From: Streptomyces albidoflavus
Lineage (GTDB): Bacteria > Actinomycetota > Actinomycetes > Streptomycetales > Streptomycetaceae
Direction of reading: 5' to 3'
Assembly (NCBI RefSeq): GCF_000719955.1
Contig: NZ_JOII01000014.1
Coordinates: 1-64,000 of the forward strand
DNA length: 64,000 nucleotides
This document shows, one piece after another, positions 8,687-16,584 of the stretch. The position numbers and the translations under genes were made by a program. Each line of letters opens with the position of its first letter. Within the stretch, counting starts at the first letter, position 1. The notes beneath the pieces were generated by a model. It saw nothing but the letters and a program-made list of their open reading frames with translations. It ran no database searches and was not told the DNA's origin.

Positions 8687-9585
8687 CGCCGCACCGCCGG
8701 GCGGTCGTCGCTGCGCCGGTCCGCGGCGCCCCGGATGACTCCGAGGTAGGCGTCCTCCAGGTCCGGGGCGACCTGGGTGGCCTCGCCGACCGGGGGCTGG
8801 GCCGACAGGACCCGCAGCCGCACTCCGGCGGAGGTGCGGATCATGCGGCTGACCACGTAGTGGCTCTGCACGGCGGAGACGGCGGAGGGGTCGACGAGGA
8901 TCTCCCAGACCCGCCCCTCCAGGTCCCCCATCAGCTCCTCGGGGGCGCCCCGGCGCAGCAGCCGGCCGCCGGCCATGACCGCGATGTCGGAGGCGACGGA
9001 CTCCACGTCGGAGACGATGTGGGTCGACAGCATCACCACGCGGTCGGCGGAGAGGTCGCTCAGCAGGTTGCGGAACCGGACCCGCTCCTCGGGGTCGAGG
9101 CCGGCGGTGGGTTCGTCGACCACGATCACCCGGGGGTCGCCGAGCAGCGCCTGGGCGATGCCGACACGGCGCAGCATGCCGCCCGAGTAGGCGCCCAGCG
9201 GCCGCTTGACCGCCTCGGTGAGGTTGACCAGTTCCAGCAACTCCTCGATGCGCGCCTTGGCCGATCGGGCGGAGAGCCCTTTGGCGGCGGCGAGGTAGGC
9301 GAGGAATTCGCGGGAGGTCAGGTGGGGGTAGACCCCGAAGTCCTGCGGCAGGTAGCCGAGGTGGCGGCGGATCGCGTCCGGGTCGGCGGTGAGGTCGGTG
9401 CCCTCGTAGCGCAGGGTTCCGCTGGTGGGCCTGGTCACCGTGGAGATGATCCGCATCAGGGAGGACTTGCCGGCGCCGTTGGGGCCGAGGAGTCCCACCA
9501 TCCCGTGACCGAGGGTCATGGACAGGCCGTCGACCGCGCGTTTGCCCCCCTTGTAGACCTTCGTGATGTCGGTCAGCTCAAGCAT
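8683..9585 (-). CDS. ABC transporter ATP-binding protein
   Basis: This 300-residue cytoplasmic ATPase powers the adjacent permease. The motifs are in order: Walker A LLGPNGAGKSSLMR (about residue 32), Q-loop YLPQDFGVYP (about 80), signature AYSGGMLRRVGIAQA (about 132), Walker B VIVVDEPTAGLDP (about 153) and H-loop MLSTHIVSD. The C-terminal 80 residues are a DrrA-like tail. It lies 90 bases after the lipoprotein gene and overlaps the permease by ATGA. The class covers exporters of drugs, lipids and peptides. Nothing in the sequence assigns it to the NRPS product. Confidence 0.92.
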   Translation of the reverse strand: MLELTDITKVYKGGKRAVDGLSMTLGHGMVGLLGPNGAGKSSLMRIISTVTRPTSGTLRYEGTDLTADPDAIRRHLGYLPQDFGVYPHLTSREFLAYLAAAKGLSARSAKARIEELLELVNLTEAVKRPLGAYSGGMLRRVGIAQALLGDPRVIVVDEPTAGLDPEERVRFRNLLSDLSADRVVMLSTHIVSDVESVASDIAVMAGGRLLRRGAPEELMGDLEGRVWEILVDPSAVSAVQSHYVVSRMIRTSAGVRLRVLSAQPPVGEATQVAPDLEDAYLGVIRGAADRRSDDRPAVRR

Positions 9586-9675
9586 CGTCTCCGCCTTCTC
9601 GCCTTCTCCGGCCGCTCCGGCCGGCAGTTCTGCGTACGTGGTGGGGTGCTGCCCCGGGGCCGGCTCGCGGCCCGG

Positions 9676-10077
9676 TCAGCCCTTGAGGTCGGTGGCCTTG
9701 CCGTTGCGCAGGACGGTCAGGTCACGCGGGACCTCCACGCGGAACTTGGTGTCGCAGTCGGCCAGGCCGCTGCAGGAGGCGTCCAGGTCGAGCGTGTCAC
9801 CCTTCAACTCCCAGGTGATGTCGCTGCCGCCGAGCGAGGCACCCTCGTGGAACCAGAGGGTGACGCGGACGTCCTCGATGTCGGCGGGGACCAGGTCGGT
9901 CGGGTTGTCGTTGGTGCGGACGTTCAGCTTCTTGCCGCTGAAGGGGAACGCCTTCTCCTGCGGGTCGGCCTTCTTCGCGTCGGCGCAGCCGGTCGTGGTG
10001 AGCAGCAGGCCGGCGGTGAGGGCGATCAGGGCGGCGGCGGTCCTGCCGCGGGTGTTCTTCTTGGCTCGGGTGAACAT
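9676..10077 (-). CDS. secreted lipoprotein, 133 aa (hypothetical)
   Basis: An N-terminal signal (AALIALTAGLLLTTTGC) ends in a lipobox with the modified Cys near residue 31, so the protein should be anchored to the outer face of the membrane. The mature part (about 100 residues) is rich in beta-strand patterns, with a CSGLADC pair that could form a disulfide. The segments DTLDLDASC and KFRVEVPRDLTV resemble a short DUF4097-type adhesin fold, but I am not confident of that. It lies between the histidine kinase and the ABC ATPase, downstream of the first palindrome, and may be the sensory or load protein of the system. Confidence 0.8.
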   Translation of the reverse strand: MFTRAKKNTRGRTAAALIALTAGLLLTTTGCADAKKADPQEKAFPFSGKKLNVRTNDNPTDLVPADIEDVRVTLWFHEGASLGGSDITWELKGDTLDLDASCSGLADCDTKFRVEVPRDLTVLRNGKATDLKG

Positions 10078-10140
10078 CGGGTGCTCCGTCTCCGGTCGGA
10101 TGGTGATGGCTCAAGATTTCCGGAGTACGGGTCCCCTGCC

Positions 10141-10158
10141 ATCTGCCGTTCGGCAGAT
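10141..10158. promoter_or_regulatory. palindromic operator candidate, site 1
   Basis: ATCTGCCGTTCGGCAGAT is a perfect 8-base inverted repeat with a 2-base centre, followed by ATC. It lies 64 bases upstream of the lipoprotein start. The same core recurs at 11414-11429 upstream of the kinase gene. It is the best candidate for a binding site of the NarL-type regulator encoded at 11461. Confidence 0.65.
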
Positions 10159-10193
10159 ATCGGGGGCGGGGCTTCACGGCCCGACGGTGGGGC

Positions 10194-11378
10194 CTAGGGG
10201 GTGTCCAGCGGCAGCACGCCGATCACGGTCCAGCCGGCCGGGCCGGGGCCCGCCTCAAGGCTGCCCCGCAGGCCGGTGAAGCGCTCGGTCAGCGCCACCA
10301 GGCCCGTACCGCCGTCGGCGCGGGGGGCGGGGGCGGGCCCGGTGGGGCGCCCGCCGTCGTCGGAGACGGCGACCCTGAGCCCGTGTGCGTCGCGGCCCAC
10401 CGCGACCGTCACCAGGCGGGCGTCGGGGGCGTGCCGGCGGATGTTGGTCAGTGCCTCGATGACCAGGCGGTACGCGGCGTCCTCGGTCTCCCGGGGGAGT
10501 GTCCCGGCCAGTCCGGGCGGCAGGTCGAGGGCGGTACGGACGCTGCCCGAGCCCTCGAAGCGCCCGAGCAGGCCGGCCAGGTCGTCGAGACCGTGCACGC
10601 GGGTGGCCGGGGGTTCCGTCCGGGTGCCGGGTTCGCGCAGGACCCGCAGGGTGTCGTCCATGGAGGACAGGGCCCGCTGGCCGGCCGCCTCCAGCCGCTC
10701 CAGCAGTTCCCTGGTGCCCGCCTCGTCGTAGTCGACGAGGCGCGCCGCCTGGGTCTCCAGCAGGATGCCGGTCACCTCGTGGGCGACGAAGTCGTGCAGG
10801 TCCCGGGCGACCTGGAGGCGCTGGTCGCGCCGGGCCCGGTTGATCGCCTCGGCCCGGCGTTCGTCCTGGGCGCGCTGGTGCAGCCCGATCCCCGCCGCGG
10901 CGAGGGCGAGGACGGCGGCCGCCAGGACGCCGAGGACCGACTGCTCCAGCACGCTGTGGGAGTTCTTCAGCGAGAAGCGCAGGGGCAGGACGACGGCGGC
11001 GGCCGCGGTGAGCGTCCCCAGGGCGGCGGCCGGGAGCACGGGCGCCCGGCGCACCACCCGCAGCAACAGCACCAGCAGGGCCGTCAGTTCGAAGGGCAGC
11101 CAGGGCAGGGCCCACTTGACCTCCGCCCAGCCGTCGCTGGTCAGCAGGAAGCCGAGGTCTCCCAGGACGGAGAGGGCCGAGGTGGCCGCGACCGCCCTCG
11201 GCAGCGTGAGGCCGCCAAGGGGGTAGCGCGCCATGGAGGCCACCACGGCGACGGCGGTGGGGATCACCACGAACAGCGCTTCGAGGGGTGCCACGAAGGC
11301 GGGGAGGACAACCAGGCAGGTCACCAGGGCGCAGACCGTGGCCCGGCGGTTGGAGTCACGCGTCATGTCAGTCCGCAT
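10194..11378 (-). CDS. two-component sensor histidine kinase (HisKA_3 type)
   Basis: A 394-residue membrane kinase. The N-terminal 165 residues hold five or so membrane helices with no large outside domain, so it probably senses a signal in the membrane. The dimerisation helix has the phospho-His at residue 195 in VARDLHDFVAHEVTG, followed by an HATPase_c domain with EALTNIRRHAPDA (N box) and DGGTGLVALTERF (G box). It pairs with the response regulator encoded just upstream, separated by 82 bases that contain palindrome site 2. The start is uncertain: ATG at 11378 (MRTDMT) or ATG at 11366 (MTRDSN). Neither has a clear ribosome site. Confidence 0.9.
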   Translation of the reverse strand: MRTDMTRDSNRRATVCALVTCLVVLPAFVAPLEALFVVIPTAVAVVASMARYPLGGLTLPRAVAATSALSVLGDLGFLLTSDGWAEVKWALPWLPFELTALLVLLLRVVRRAPVLPAAALGTLTAAAAVVLPLRFSLKNSHSVLEQSVLGVLAAAVLALAAAGIGLHQRAQDERRAEAINRARRDQRLQVARDLHDFVAHEVTGILLETQAARLVDYDEAGTRELLERLEAAGQRALSSMDDTLRVLREPGTRTEPPATRVHGLDDLAGLLGRFEGSGSVRTALDLPPGLAGTLPRETEDAAYRLVIEALTNIRRHAPDARLVTVAVGRDAHGLRVAVSDDGGRPTGPAPAPRADGGTGLVALTERFTGLRGSLEAGPGPAGWTVIGVLPLDTP

Positions 11379-11413
11379 GGGGGCGAGCGTACGCACGACG
11401 GGGCCGCCTGATA

Positions 11414-11429
11414 TCTGCCGTTCGGCAGA
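11414..11429. promoter_or_regulatory. palindromic operator candidate, site 2
   Basis: TCTGCCGTTCGGCAGA, preceded by ATA, lies 35 bases before the kinase start and between the regulator and kinase genes. In opposite orientation it shares 20 bases with site 1 (TCTGCCGnnCGGCAGATATC). A second copy at this place suggests autoregulation of the kinase gene. Confidence 0.65.
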
Positions 11430-11460
11430 GGCGGAAGCGGACCGCCCCTGCCCGGCGGCC

Positions 11461-12132
11461 TCACTTCGGGCGGCGGCTGAAGGTGTATCCGCGCTCGAAG
11501 GCCCGGACGGCGATGCCGACCCGGTTCCGCACCCCGAACTTCCGCTGGATGGCGGCCACATGGGTCTTGACCGTGCCCGGGGAGATGAAGAGTTCGGCGG
11601 CGATGTCGGCGTTGGTGCCGCCTTCGGCGACCAGCGCGGCGATCTCGCCCTCCCGCTCGGTCAGCGCCTCCGCGCGGGGCTCCGGGTCGCCCGGCGCCCG
11701 GTTGCCGGTGACGTGCCGCAGCAGCCGCACCGTGACGGACGGGCTGATCAGGCTGTCCCCGGCCATGGCGGCGCGGACCGCCTCCACCAGCAGGGCGGGG
11801 CCCGAGCGCTTCAGCAGGAACCCGGAGGCGCCGTTGCGCAGCGCCGGGTACACGTACTCGTCGAGGTCGAAGGTGGTGACGACGATGACCTTGGGCCGCG
11901 GTTCGGGCGCCTGGGGTCCCGCCAGCCGCCGGACCACCTCCAGACCGTCCATCCGGGGCATCCTGATGTCCGCCAGGACCACGTCCGGCTGGAGGCGGCG
12001 GGCGACCTCCACCGCCTCCACCCCGTCGGCCGCCTCGCCGACCACCTCCATGCCCTGCTGGTTGTCGAAGATGACCCGCATACCCCGCCGGACCATCTCC
12101 TGATCGTCGACGAGCACCAGTTTCACCGTCAT
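11461..12132 (-). CDS. NarL/FixJ-family response regulator
   Basis: A 223-residue DNA-binding regulator. The receiver domain (1-120) has the acidic pair VDD, the phospho-Asp at residue 55 in LADIRMPRMDG, the Thr in VVTTFD and the Lys in LLKRSG. The C-terminal LuxR-type helix-turn-helix (about 155-210) reads ALTEREGEIAALVAEG and FISPGTVKTHVAAI. Its partner is the kinase encoded downstream. It starts 20 bases after the mbtH stop on the same strand, so read-through from the peptide cluster is possible. Its own targets are more likely the two palindromes at 10141 and 11414. Confidence 0.93.
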   Translation of the reverse strand: MTVKLVLVDDQEMVRRGMRVIFDNQQGMEVVGEAADGVEAVEVARRLQPDVVLADIRMPRMDGLEVVRRLAGPQAPEPRPKVIVVTTFDLDEYVYPALRNGASGFLLKRSGPALLVEAVRAAMAGDSLISPSVTVRLLRHVTGNRAPGDPEPRAEALTEREGEIAALVAEGGTNADIAAELFISPGTVKTHVAAIQRKFGVRNRVGIAVRAFERGYTFSRRPK

Positions 12133-12152
12133 GGAGGCAGCTTGTCAGCAAT

Positions 12153-12362
12153 TCAGCTCTGCCGCGCCACGCTCTTCGGACGCATGTCGGTCCAGTTCTC
12201 GTCCACGTAGGCCACGGCCGTCGCGCGGTCGGCGTCGGGGAGGACCACCGTCCACCCGGCGGGCACTTCGGCGAAGACGGGCCACAGCGAGTGCTGCCCC
12301 TCCTCGTTGACCAGGACGTGGAAGACGCCGTCCGCGTCGTCGAACGGGTTGCCGCCGCTCAT
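12153..12362 (-). CDS. MbtH-like NRPS chaperone
   Basis: A 69-residue MbtH-like protein that binds and stabilises or activates NRPS adenylation domains. Family marks are complete: NPFDDADGVFHVLVNEEGQ (in parts), HSLWPVFAEVPAGW and YVDENWTDMRPKS, with the conserved Trp residues at 27, 37 and 57. It is the only MbtH seen here and should serve the two NRPS enzymes encoded at 20573-41033. The ATG overlaps the stop of the upstream regulator gene (ATGA, 12359-12362), so the two are translationally coupled. A start further upstream is excluded because it would lie in another frame of the regulator. Confidence 0.95.
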   Translation of the reverse strand: MSGGNPFDDADGVFHVLVNEEGQHSLWPVFAEVPAGWTVVLPDADRATAVAYVDENWTDMRPKSVARQS

Positions 12363-13315
12363 GAGACTCCTCCTTGTACGGGGATTCTGACCCTCCCGGC
12401 CGGAGCGCCGGGACGCAGTGTCGGGGGTACGGCGAAGGAAGCCTCCTGCCGGTGCCGCTGGAGCAGCGCCATACCGAGGGACGTGAGGATGTGGATGGCC
12501 TTGTTGCGGTTGCGGGACGTCGTGATGAGGCCGGCCCGCCGCAGCACCGCCGCGTGCTTGCTGGCCCCGGCGAGCGAGATGCCGAGGCGGTCGGCCAGCT
12601 CCCCGGTGCTGCAGCTGTCCGTGAGCGCCTGGAGCGCCGCCGCCCTGGTGTGCCCGACGAGGGCGCCGAGCGCGGAGTCGTCCGGCTCGACCAGCCCGAA
12701 CCAGGTGTCGCGGCGGCGCTCGGTGCTGGTCGGGAACGACAGGACCGGCCCGCCGCTCTCCCGCTCCCTGTCGATGAAGACGCAGGACTGCCCCCCGAGG
12801 AAGAAGGAGGGGCTGAGGACGAGGCCCCGGCCGCCGAGGTGGATGTCCCGGTCGGGACCGTCGTGGATCTCCAGCACCGAGTTGTGCCAGTGCAGTTTGG
12901 GGTGGAGGTTGTCCAGCAGCCGCTCGATGCCGTTGGTGATGACGATGCGGGCGCGCACCTCCCGGACCTTCTCCAGCTCGCTCTTGACCCCGCTCCAGTA
13001 CGGCATGACGGCCACACGGACGAACGCGGCGAGCAGGGACCGGTTGACGGTGGTGTCCTCCTGCGGTTCGTGGCCCACGCACTGGCCGAGCGCGGCGAGC
13101 AGGGCGTGCGGGTTCCGGGTCCGCTCGGCGAGCGCCTCCAGTTCGTCCACGTAGAGATCGAGTTCCGCCCGCACCCGGTGCCGCCACGGCCTCAGCACGG
13201 CGTCGCCGCTGTGGGCGAAGAGGTGCAGCGCGAAGGCCCCCTCCACCATGGGGCCTAAGCCCGCCACCATTCTGGACTGCGCGAGTTCACTCGCGGTGAA
13301 ATGAATCCTCAACAT
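12359..13315 (-). CDS. ArsR-like winged-helix regulator with large N-terminal domain
   Basis: A 318-residue regulator. Residues 1-225 form a mixed domain of the DUF5937 type seen in Streptomyces ArsR-like proteins (name from memory). Residues 225-290 form a winged helix with AALQALTDSCSTGELADRLG and GASKHAAVLRRAGLITTSR, the recognition helix and wing. No metal-binding Cys cluster is seen. It sits between mppR and mbtH, coupled to mbtH by ATGA and 23 bases after mppR, so it is a strong candidate for the pathway-specific regulator of the peptide cluster. Whether it activates or represses cannot be told from sequence. Confidence 0.85.
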   Translation of the reverse strand: MLRIHFTASELAQSRMVAGLGPMVEGAFALHLFAHSGDAVLRPWRHRVRAELDLYVDELEALAERTRNPHALLAALGQCVGHEPQEDTTVNRSLLAAFVRVAVMPYWSGVKSELEKVREVRARIVITNGIERLLDNLHPKLHWHNSVLEIHDGPDRDIHLGGRGLVLSPSFFLGGQSCVFIDRERESGGPVLSFPTSTERRRDTWFGLVEPDDSALGALVGHTRAAALQALTDSCSTGELADRLGISLAGASKHAAVLRRAGLITTSRNRNKAIHILTSLGMALLQRHRQEASFAVPPTLRPGAPAGRVRIPVQGGVS

Positions 13316-13338
13316 CGCTTCTCCCCCGTTGCGATCGA

Positions 13339-14181
13339 TTAGTGGTGATCGGTCGTGAGCACAGCACCCCCGCGAAGCGTCTCGGCGTACGAGAAGACGT
13401 GGCCGCGTCCCACGTCCACCGGGGCCAGTGAGGCGAAGTCCTCCCCCAGGACCTCGTGGAAGCCGAGCCGCGCCGCTCCGCTCCACACCGGCGAGAACTC
13501 GACGCCGCTGACCTCCGAGGCCACGAGGACCGAGGGCATGGCGCCGGTGGCCGCCCAGTCGGGGAAGGTCAGGGTGTGGGCGAGGGGCACGTCGTGCAGG
13601 GCCGGCGGGGTGTCCGAGACCTCCTCCAGCGAGACGGTGGCCTCCACCGCCCGCCGCCCGTACACGGAGAGGCTGCCGGCGAAGAGCCCGCCCTTGCCGA
13701 GACGGGGGGCGGAGCGCCCGAGCGTGGCGGCCCGGCTCATGTGCACGTCCCCGAACTGCTTGGGCATGCCCTGCACCCAGCCCCGCATCATCGGCACCGG
13801 CTGGTCCACCCAGGCGAAGGGGCAGCGTGCCATCGCGCGCCCCTCGAACTCGCAGGCCAGCAGGATCAGGAACTCCGAGAAGCGGTTCCTGGCCGGATCG
13901 GTGAGTTCCTCACCCGAGTCGGAGCACCACTGCCAGTCGGCGAAGACCGCCGCGGCGGCGCCGATGTCCGGCCCGGGGCTCAGCCCCGGTGGCAGGAAGG
14001 CGGCCGCGGCGCCGGGGTCCACCCGGTAGTCGACCATCACGACCTCGCCGGTGAAGTGCCACGGCGGCGGCGTCAGCATGGACGCCTCGCCGGACGGGGA
14101 CAGCGGAAGGCTGTATCCCCGCGGTCCCGCGGTGCCGCGGTCCCCTCCTGCTCCGGCGCGCGCCGTTCCCTCGGTCAGCAT
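13339..14181 (-). CDS. mppR: MppR-like enduracididine biosynthesis protein (acetoacetate decarboxylase fold)
   Basis: MppR belongs to the acetoacetate-decarboxylase-like superfamily. In the mannopeptimycin pathway it is proposed to make the cyclic guanidine ring of 2-ketoenduracididine from the hydroxylated 2-ketoarginine. The 280-residue product has the family core WHFTGEVVMVDYRVDP, LSPGPDIGAAAAVFADWQW and the Schiff-base Lys (about residue 139) in WVQGMPKQFGDVHMS. The ATG at 14181 lies inside the last codons of mppQ with AGGAGGGG at a normal distance. A later ATG (MLTPPPWHF) is closer to the fold start but lacks a site. Order P-Q-R with overlaps supports one operon. Confidence 0.88.
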   Translation of the reverse strand: MLTEGTARAGAGGDRGTAGPRGYSLPLSPSGEASMLTPPPWHFTGEVVMVDYRVDPGAAAAFLPPGLSPGPDIGAAAAVFADWQWCSDSGEELTDPARNRFSEFLILLACEFEGRAMARCPFAWVDQPVPMMRGWVQGMPKQFGDVHMSRAATLGRSAPRLGKGGLFAGSLSVYGRRAVEATVSLEEVSDTPPALHDVPLAHTLTFPDWAATGAMPSVLVASEVSGVEFSPVWSGAARLGFHEVLGEDFASLAPVDVGRGHVFSYAETLRGGAVLTTDHH

Positions 14182-15395
14182 GAACCTTTCCCCTCCTGGT
14201 GTCGGGCCGGGTCGTGCAGGTGCGTGGCGAGTCGTCGGCCCGCGCGCTCCAGCAGACCGGGTGGGTTGAAGGCGTAGGAGAGGCGTACCGCGGTACGTCC
14301 GGCATGGCCGAAACGTGATCCCGGCGCGATCCTCATCCTCGACGCGAAAGCTTTGGCTATCAATTGCTCTTCCGGTAAACCCGGGGCGCATTCCAGCCAG
14401 AGAAAGAACCCGCCGCGCGAGGGGGTCGCGGTCCACCCGCAGGCCCCCGCCGAGGTGAGTCCCCTCAGCAGCGCGGCACGGCGCTCGCGCAGCCCGGCAC
14501 GCAGGACCGGCAGGTGCCGGTCGTACGCCCCGTCCTCCAGCAGCCGCGTGACCATCATCGACATGGTGTGGTTGAGCGCGCCGCCGCTCTGGACCAGGCC
14601 GTGCCCGGCGAGCCGCCCGACCAGGCCGGGCTCACCCGTCAGCCAGCCCAGCCGCAGGCCGGGGGCCAGGGTCTTGGCGAAGGTGCGCAGCCGCAGGACA
14701 CCCCGGTGACCGGCGATCCCGGCCATGGAGGGCACCGGCTCGCCCGGGTCCAGCGCCAGCTCGGCGTAGGCGTCGTCCTCGACGACGAGCACGCCGTGCC
14801 GGGCCGCCACCGAGAGCAGCTCCTCGCGCCGGGCGCGGGAGAAGGTGCGGCCGGTGGGGTTGTGGAAGGTCGGTGTGGCGTAGAGGAAGGCCACGCGGCG
14901 TCCCTCGGCACGGACCGCCCGCGCCGCCTCGTCCAGGGCGGGCACGCTCGTGCCGCCCTCGTCCGAGGCGATCCGCCGCAGCAGCAGCCCGCAGTCGGTG
15001 AAGAGCCGCTGGGCCAGGTCGTAACTGGCCTCGTCCAGCAGGACCACGTCACCGGGGCGGGCGAGGGTGGTGGCGATCAGGTGCAGCGCCTGGGAGGTGC
15101 CGGCGGTCAGCATCACCTGCTCCGGGCCGGCGAAGTCCGGGTCGTCCGGCGTGCGCTCGGCGAGGAGCGCCCGAAGCCGCAGCGCGCCCTGGTTCTCGCC
15201 GTAAGTCAGCGCGGCCGGGCCGTACTCGGCCAGCGCCCGGCCCGCCGCGTCCGCCAGGAGTTCCACCGGGAGCAGGGCGGGGTCCAGGTACCCGGGGGCG
15301 AGGTCGTCCACCCCGGGCGGGGCGACGTCCTGCACCACCCCGCGCACCCAGTGACCCCGCCCCGGTACCGCGGCCACCGTGGCGGCTGAGGTCAC
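14175..15395 (-). CDS. mppQ: MppQ-like PLP aminotransferase
   Basis: A 406-residue fold-type I PLP enzyme of the MocR/GntR-aminotransferase branch but without a DNA-binding domain. Visible PLP features are AGTSQALHLIA, TPTFHNPTG, VVEDDAYAEL and the Schiff-base Lys in LRTFAKTLAPGLRLGW. MppQ is proposed to transaminate 2-ketoenduracididine to L-enduracididine. The GTG start at 15395 overlaps the mppP stop (GTGA), and the 3' end overlaps mppR by 7 bases, so P, Q and R are tightly coupled. General amino-acid aminotransferases share this fold. Context gives the specific assignment. Confidence 0.88.
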   Translation of the reverse strand: MTSAATVAAVPGRGHWVRGVVQDVAPPGVDDLAPGYLDPALLPVELLADAAGRALAEYGPAALTYGENQGALRLRALLAERTPDDPDFAGPEQVMLTAGTSQALHLIATTLARPGDVVLLDEASYDLAQRLFTDCGLLLRRIASDEGGTSVPALDEAARAVRAEGRRVAFLYATPTFHNPTGRTFSRARREELLSVAARHGVLVVEDDAYAELALDPGEPVPSMAGIAGHRGVLRLRTFAKTLAPGLRLGWLTGEPGLVGRLAGHGLVQSGGALNHTMSMMVTRLLEDGAYDRHLPVLRAGLRERRAALLRGLTSAGACGWTATPSRGGFFLWLECAPGLPEEQLIAKAFASRMRIAPGSRFGHAGRTAVRLSYAFNPPGLLERAGRRLATHLHDPARHQEGKGSC

Positions 15396-16522
15396 CGCGT
15401 CTCCAGGACGGTCCGCAGGACCTGGACGGACTTCTCCAGCGGCTCGGTGGAGCGGGAGAGGGCGATGCGCACCATGTGGTCGCCGTCCGAGGGCTCGGCC
15501 CAGTGGAACTGCCGGCAGGGCAGGGCGAAGACGTGGTGGCGCTGGAGCTCCTCCCAGACCTCGGTGCCGGTGCGTCCCGCGAAGGCCACCCGCTCCACGC
15601 TGCTGCGGCTCTCGGGGTCGGGGAAGCTGACGCCCTCCACCCCGGCGAGGGCCCGGCGGACCACCGAGCGGTTGTGGAGGATGAAGGCGTGCAGGTCGGC
15701 CAGGCCGCCGTCGGCCGCGTCACGGGAGAACTCGCGGATGAGCGCGAGGATGAGCGGGGAGACGCCGAGCAGGATGTCCGAGTAGATCTTCTCGACGGGC
15801 AGGCCGATGTCCTCGGAGAAGACCAGCAGTCCGGCCTTGAGGTCGAGCGTCGGCCAGAGTTTGCCGGTGTCCTCGATGACGACCCAGCGGCAGCCGGCCT
15901 CCTGGAGCACCGCGTAGTGGTCGTAGTGGGCGGCGGCGTCGAAGCCGCGGAAGGAGGTGTCGAGGGCCAGTACGGTGCCGTGCTCGGCGCACTGCTCGGC
16001 GAGGCGGCGCAGCCGCTCCTCGGCCAGGACGCGGCCGGTGGGGTTGTTGGGGGTCGTCACGAAGACGCAGCCCACCGAGGAGAGAAGTTCGGCGGAGAGG
16101 TCCGCGCCGTGCAGGGCGTCCTCCTCGACGGGGACGAGGTCCAGGCCGTTGCCGCGCAGCAGGTCGGCGATGTTGTCGAAGGTCGGGTGCACCAGCGCGA
16201 CCCGGTCCACCGACGCGGAGAGCGATCTCGCGAGGATCTCCATGGAGACGGACGAGGAGTAGCAGCTCAGGACACGGCCGGGCTCCGCCGGGTAGCCGTG
16301 CTGGCCGAGCAGGGTGAAGTACGCCTGGTGGGCCTCGCTCTCGATCTGCTGGACCGGGCGCTGCTCGCTCTCCGCCCACAGGACGGGCAGTTCGTTCACG
16401 ATCTTCTGCTGCCCGGGGCTCAGCGCCTGCCGGGCGTGGCCGTCCGCGATGTTCAGCTCACTGTTGAGGGCCAGGTACTCCCACTGGGTGAGGTTCTCCT
16501 TGAGCTGGGGCTGGGTCGTCAC
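15392..16522 (-). CDS. mppP: MppP, PLP-dependent L-arginine oxidase/4-hydroxylase
   Basis: MppP uses PLP and O2 to turn L-arginine into 4-hydroxy-2-ketoarginine, the first step to L-enduracididine. The 376-residue product carries the residues reported for the Streptomyces wadayamensis enzyme: Thr12 and Glu15 in the N-terminal lid (NLTQWEYLALN), Asp188 (LALDTS), Asp218 and the aldimine Lys221 (IEDTGKLWP). Length and numbering match without gaps, so I judge it an ortholog, although I could not align them. The GTG start follows GAGGATGA. The stop overlaps the mppQ start, and mppO lies 62 bases upstream. Confidence 0.95.
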   Translation of the reverse strand: MTTQPQLKENLTQWEYLALNSELNIADGHARQALSPGQQKIVNELPVLWAESEQRPVQQIESEAHQAYFTLLGQHGYPAEPGRVLSCYSSSVSMEILARSLSASVDRVALVHPTFDNIADLLRGNGLDLVPVEEDALHGADLSAELLSSVGCVFVTTPNNPTGRVLAEERLRRLAEQCAEHGTVLALDTSFRGFDAAAHYDHYAVLQEAGCRWVVIEDTGKLWPTLDLKAGLLVFSEDIGLPVEKIYSDILLGVSPLILALIREFSRDAADGGLADLHAFILHNRSVVRRALAGVEGVSFPDPESRSSVERVAFAGRTGTEVWEELQRHHVFALPCRQFHWAEPSDGDHMVRIALSRSTEPLEKSVQVLRTVLETR

Positions 16523-16584
16523 GATGTCATCCTCGGGTCTGGGTGGTCTGGGTGGTGGTGCGGCGGGCGGGAGCGCACGTCGGG

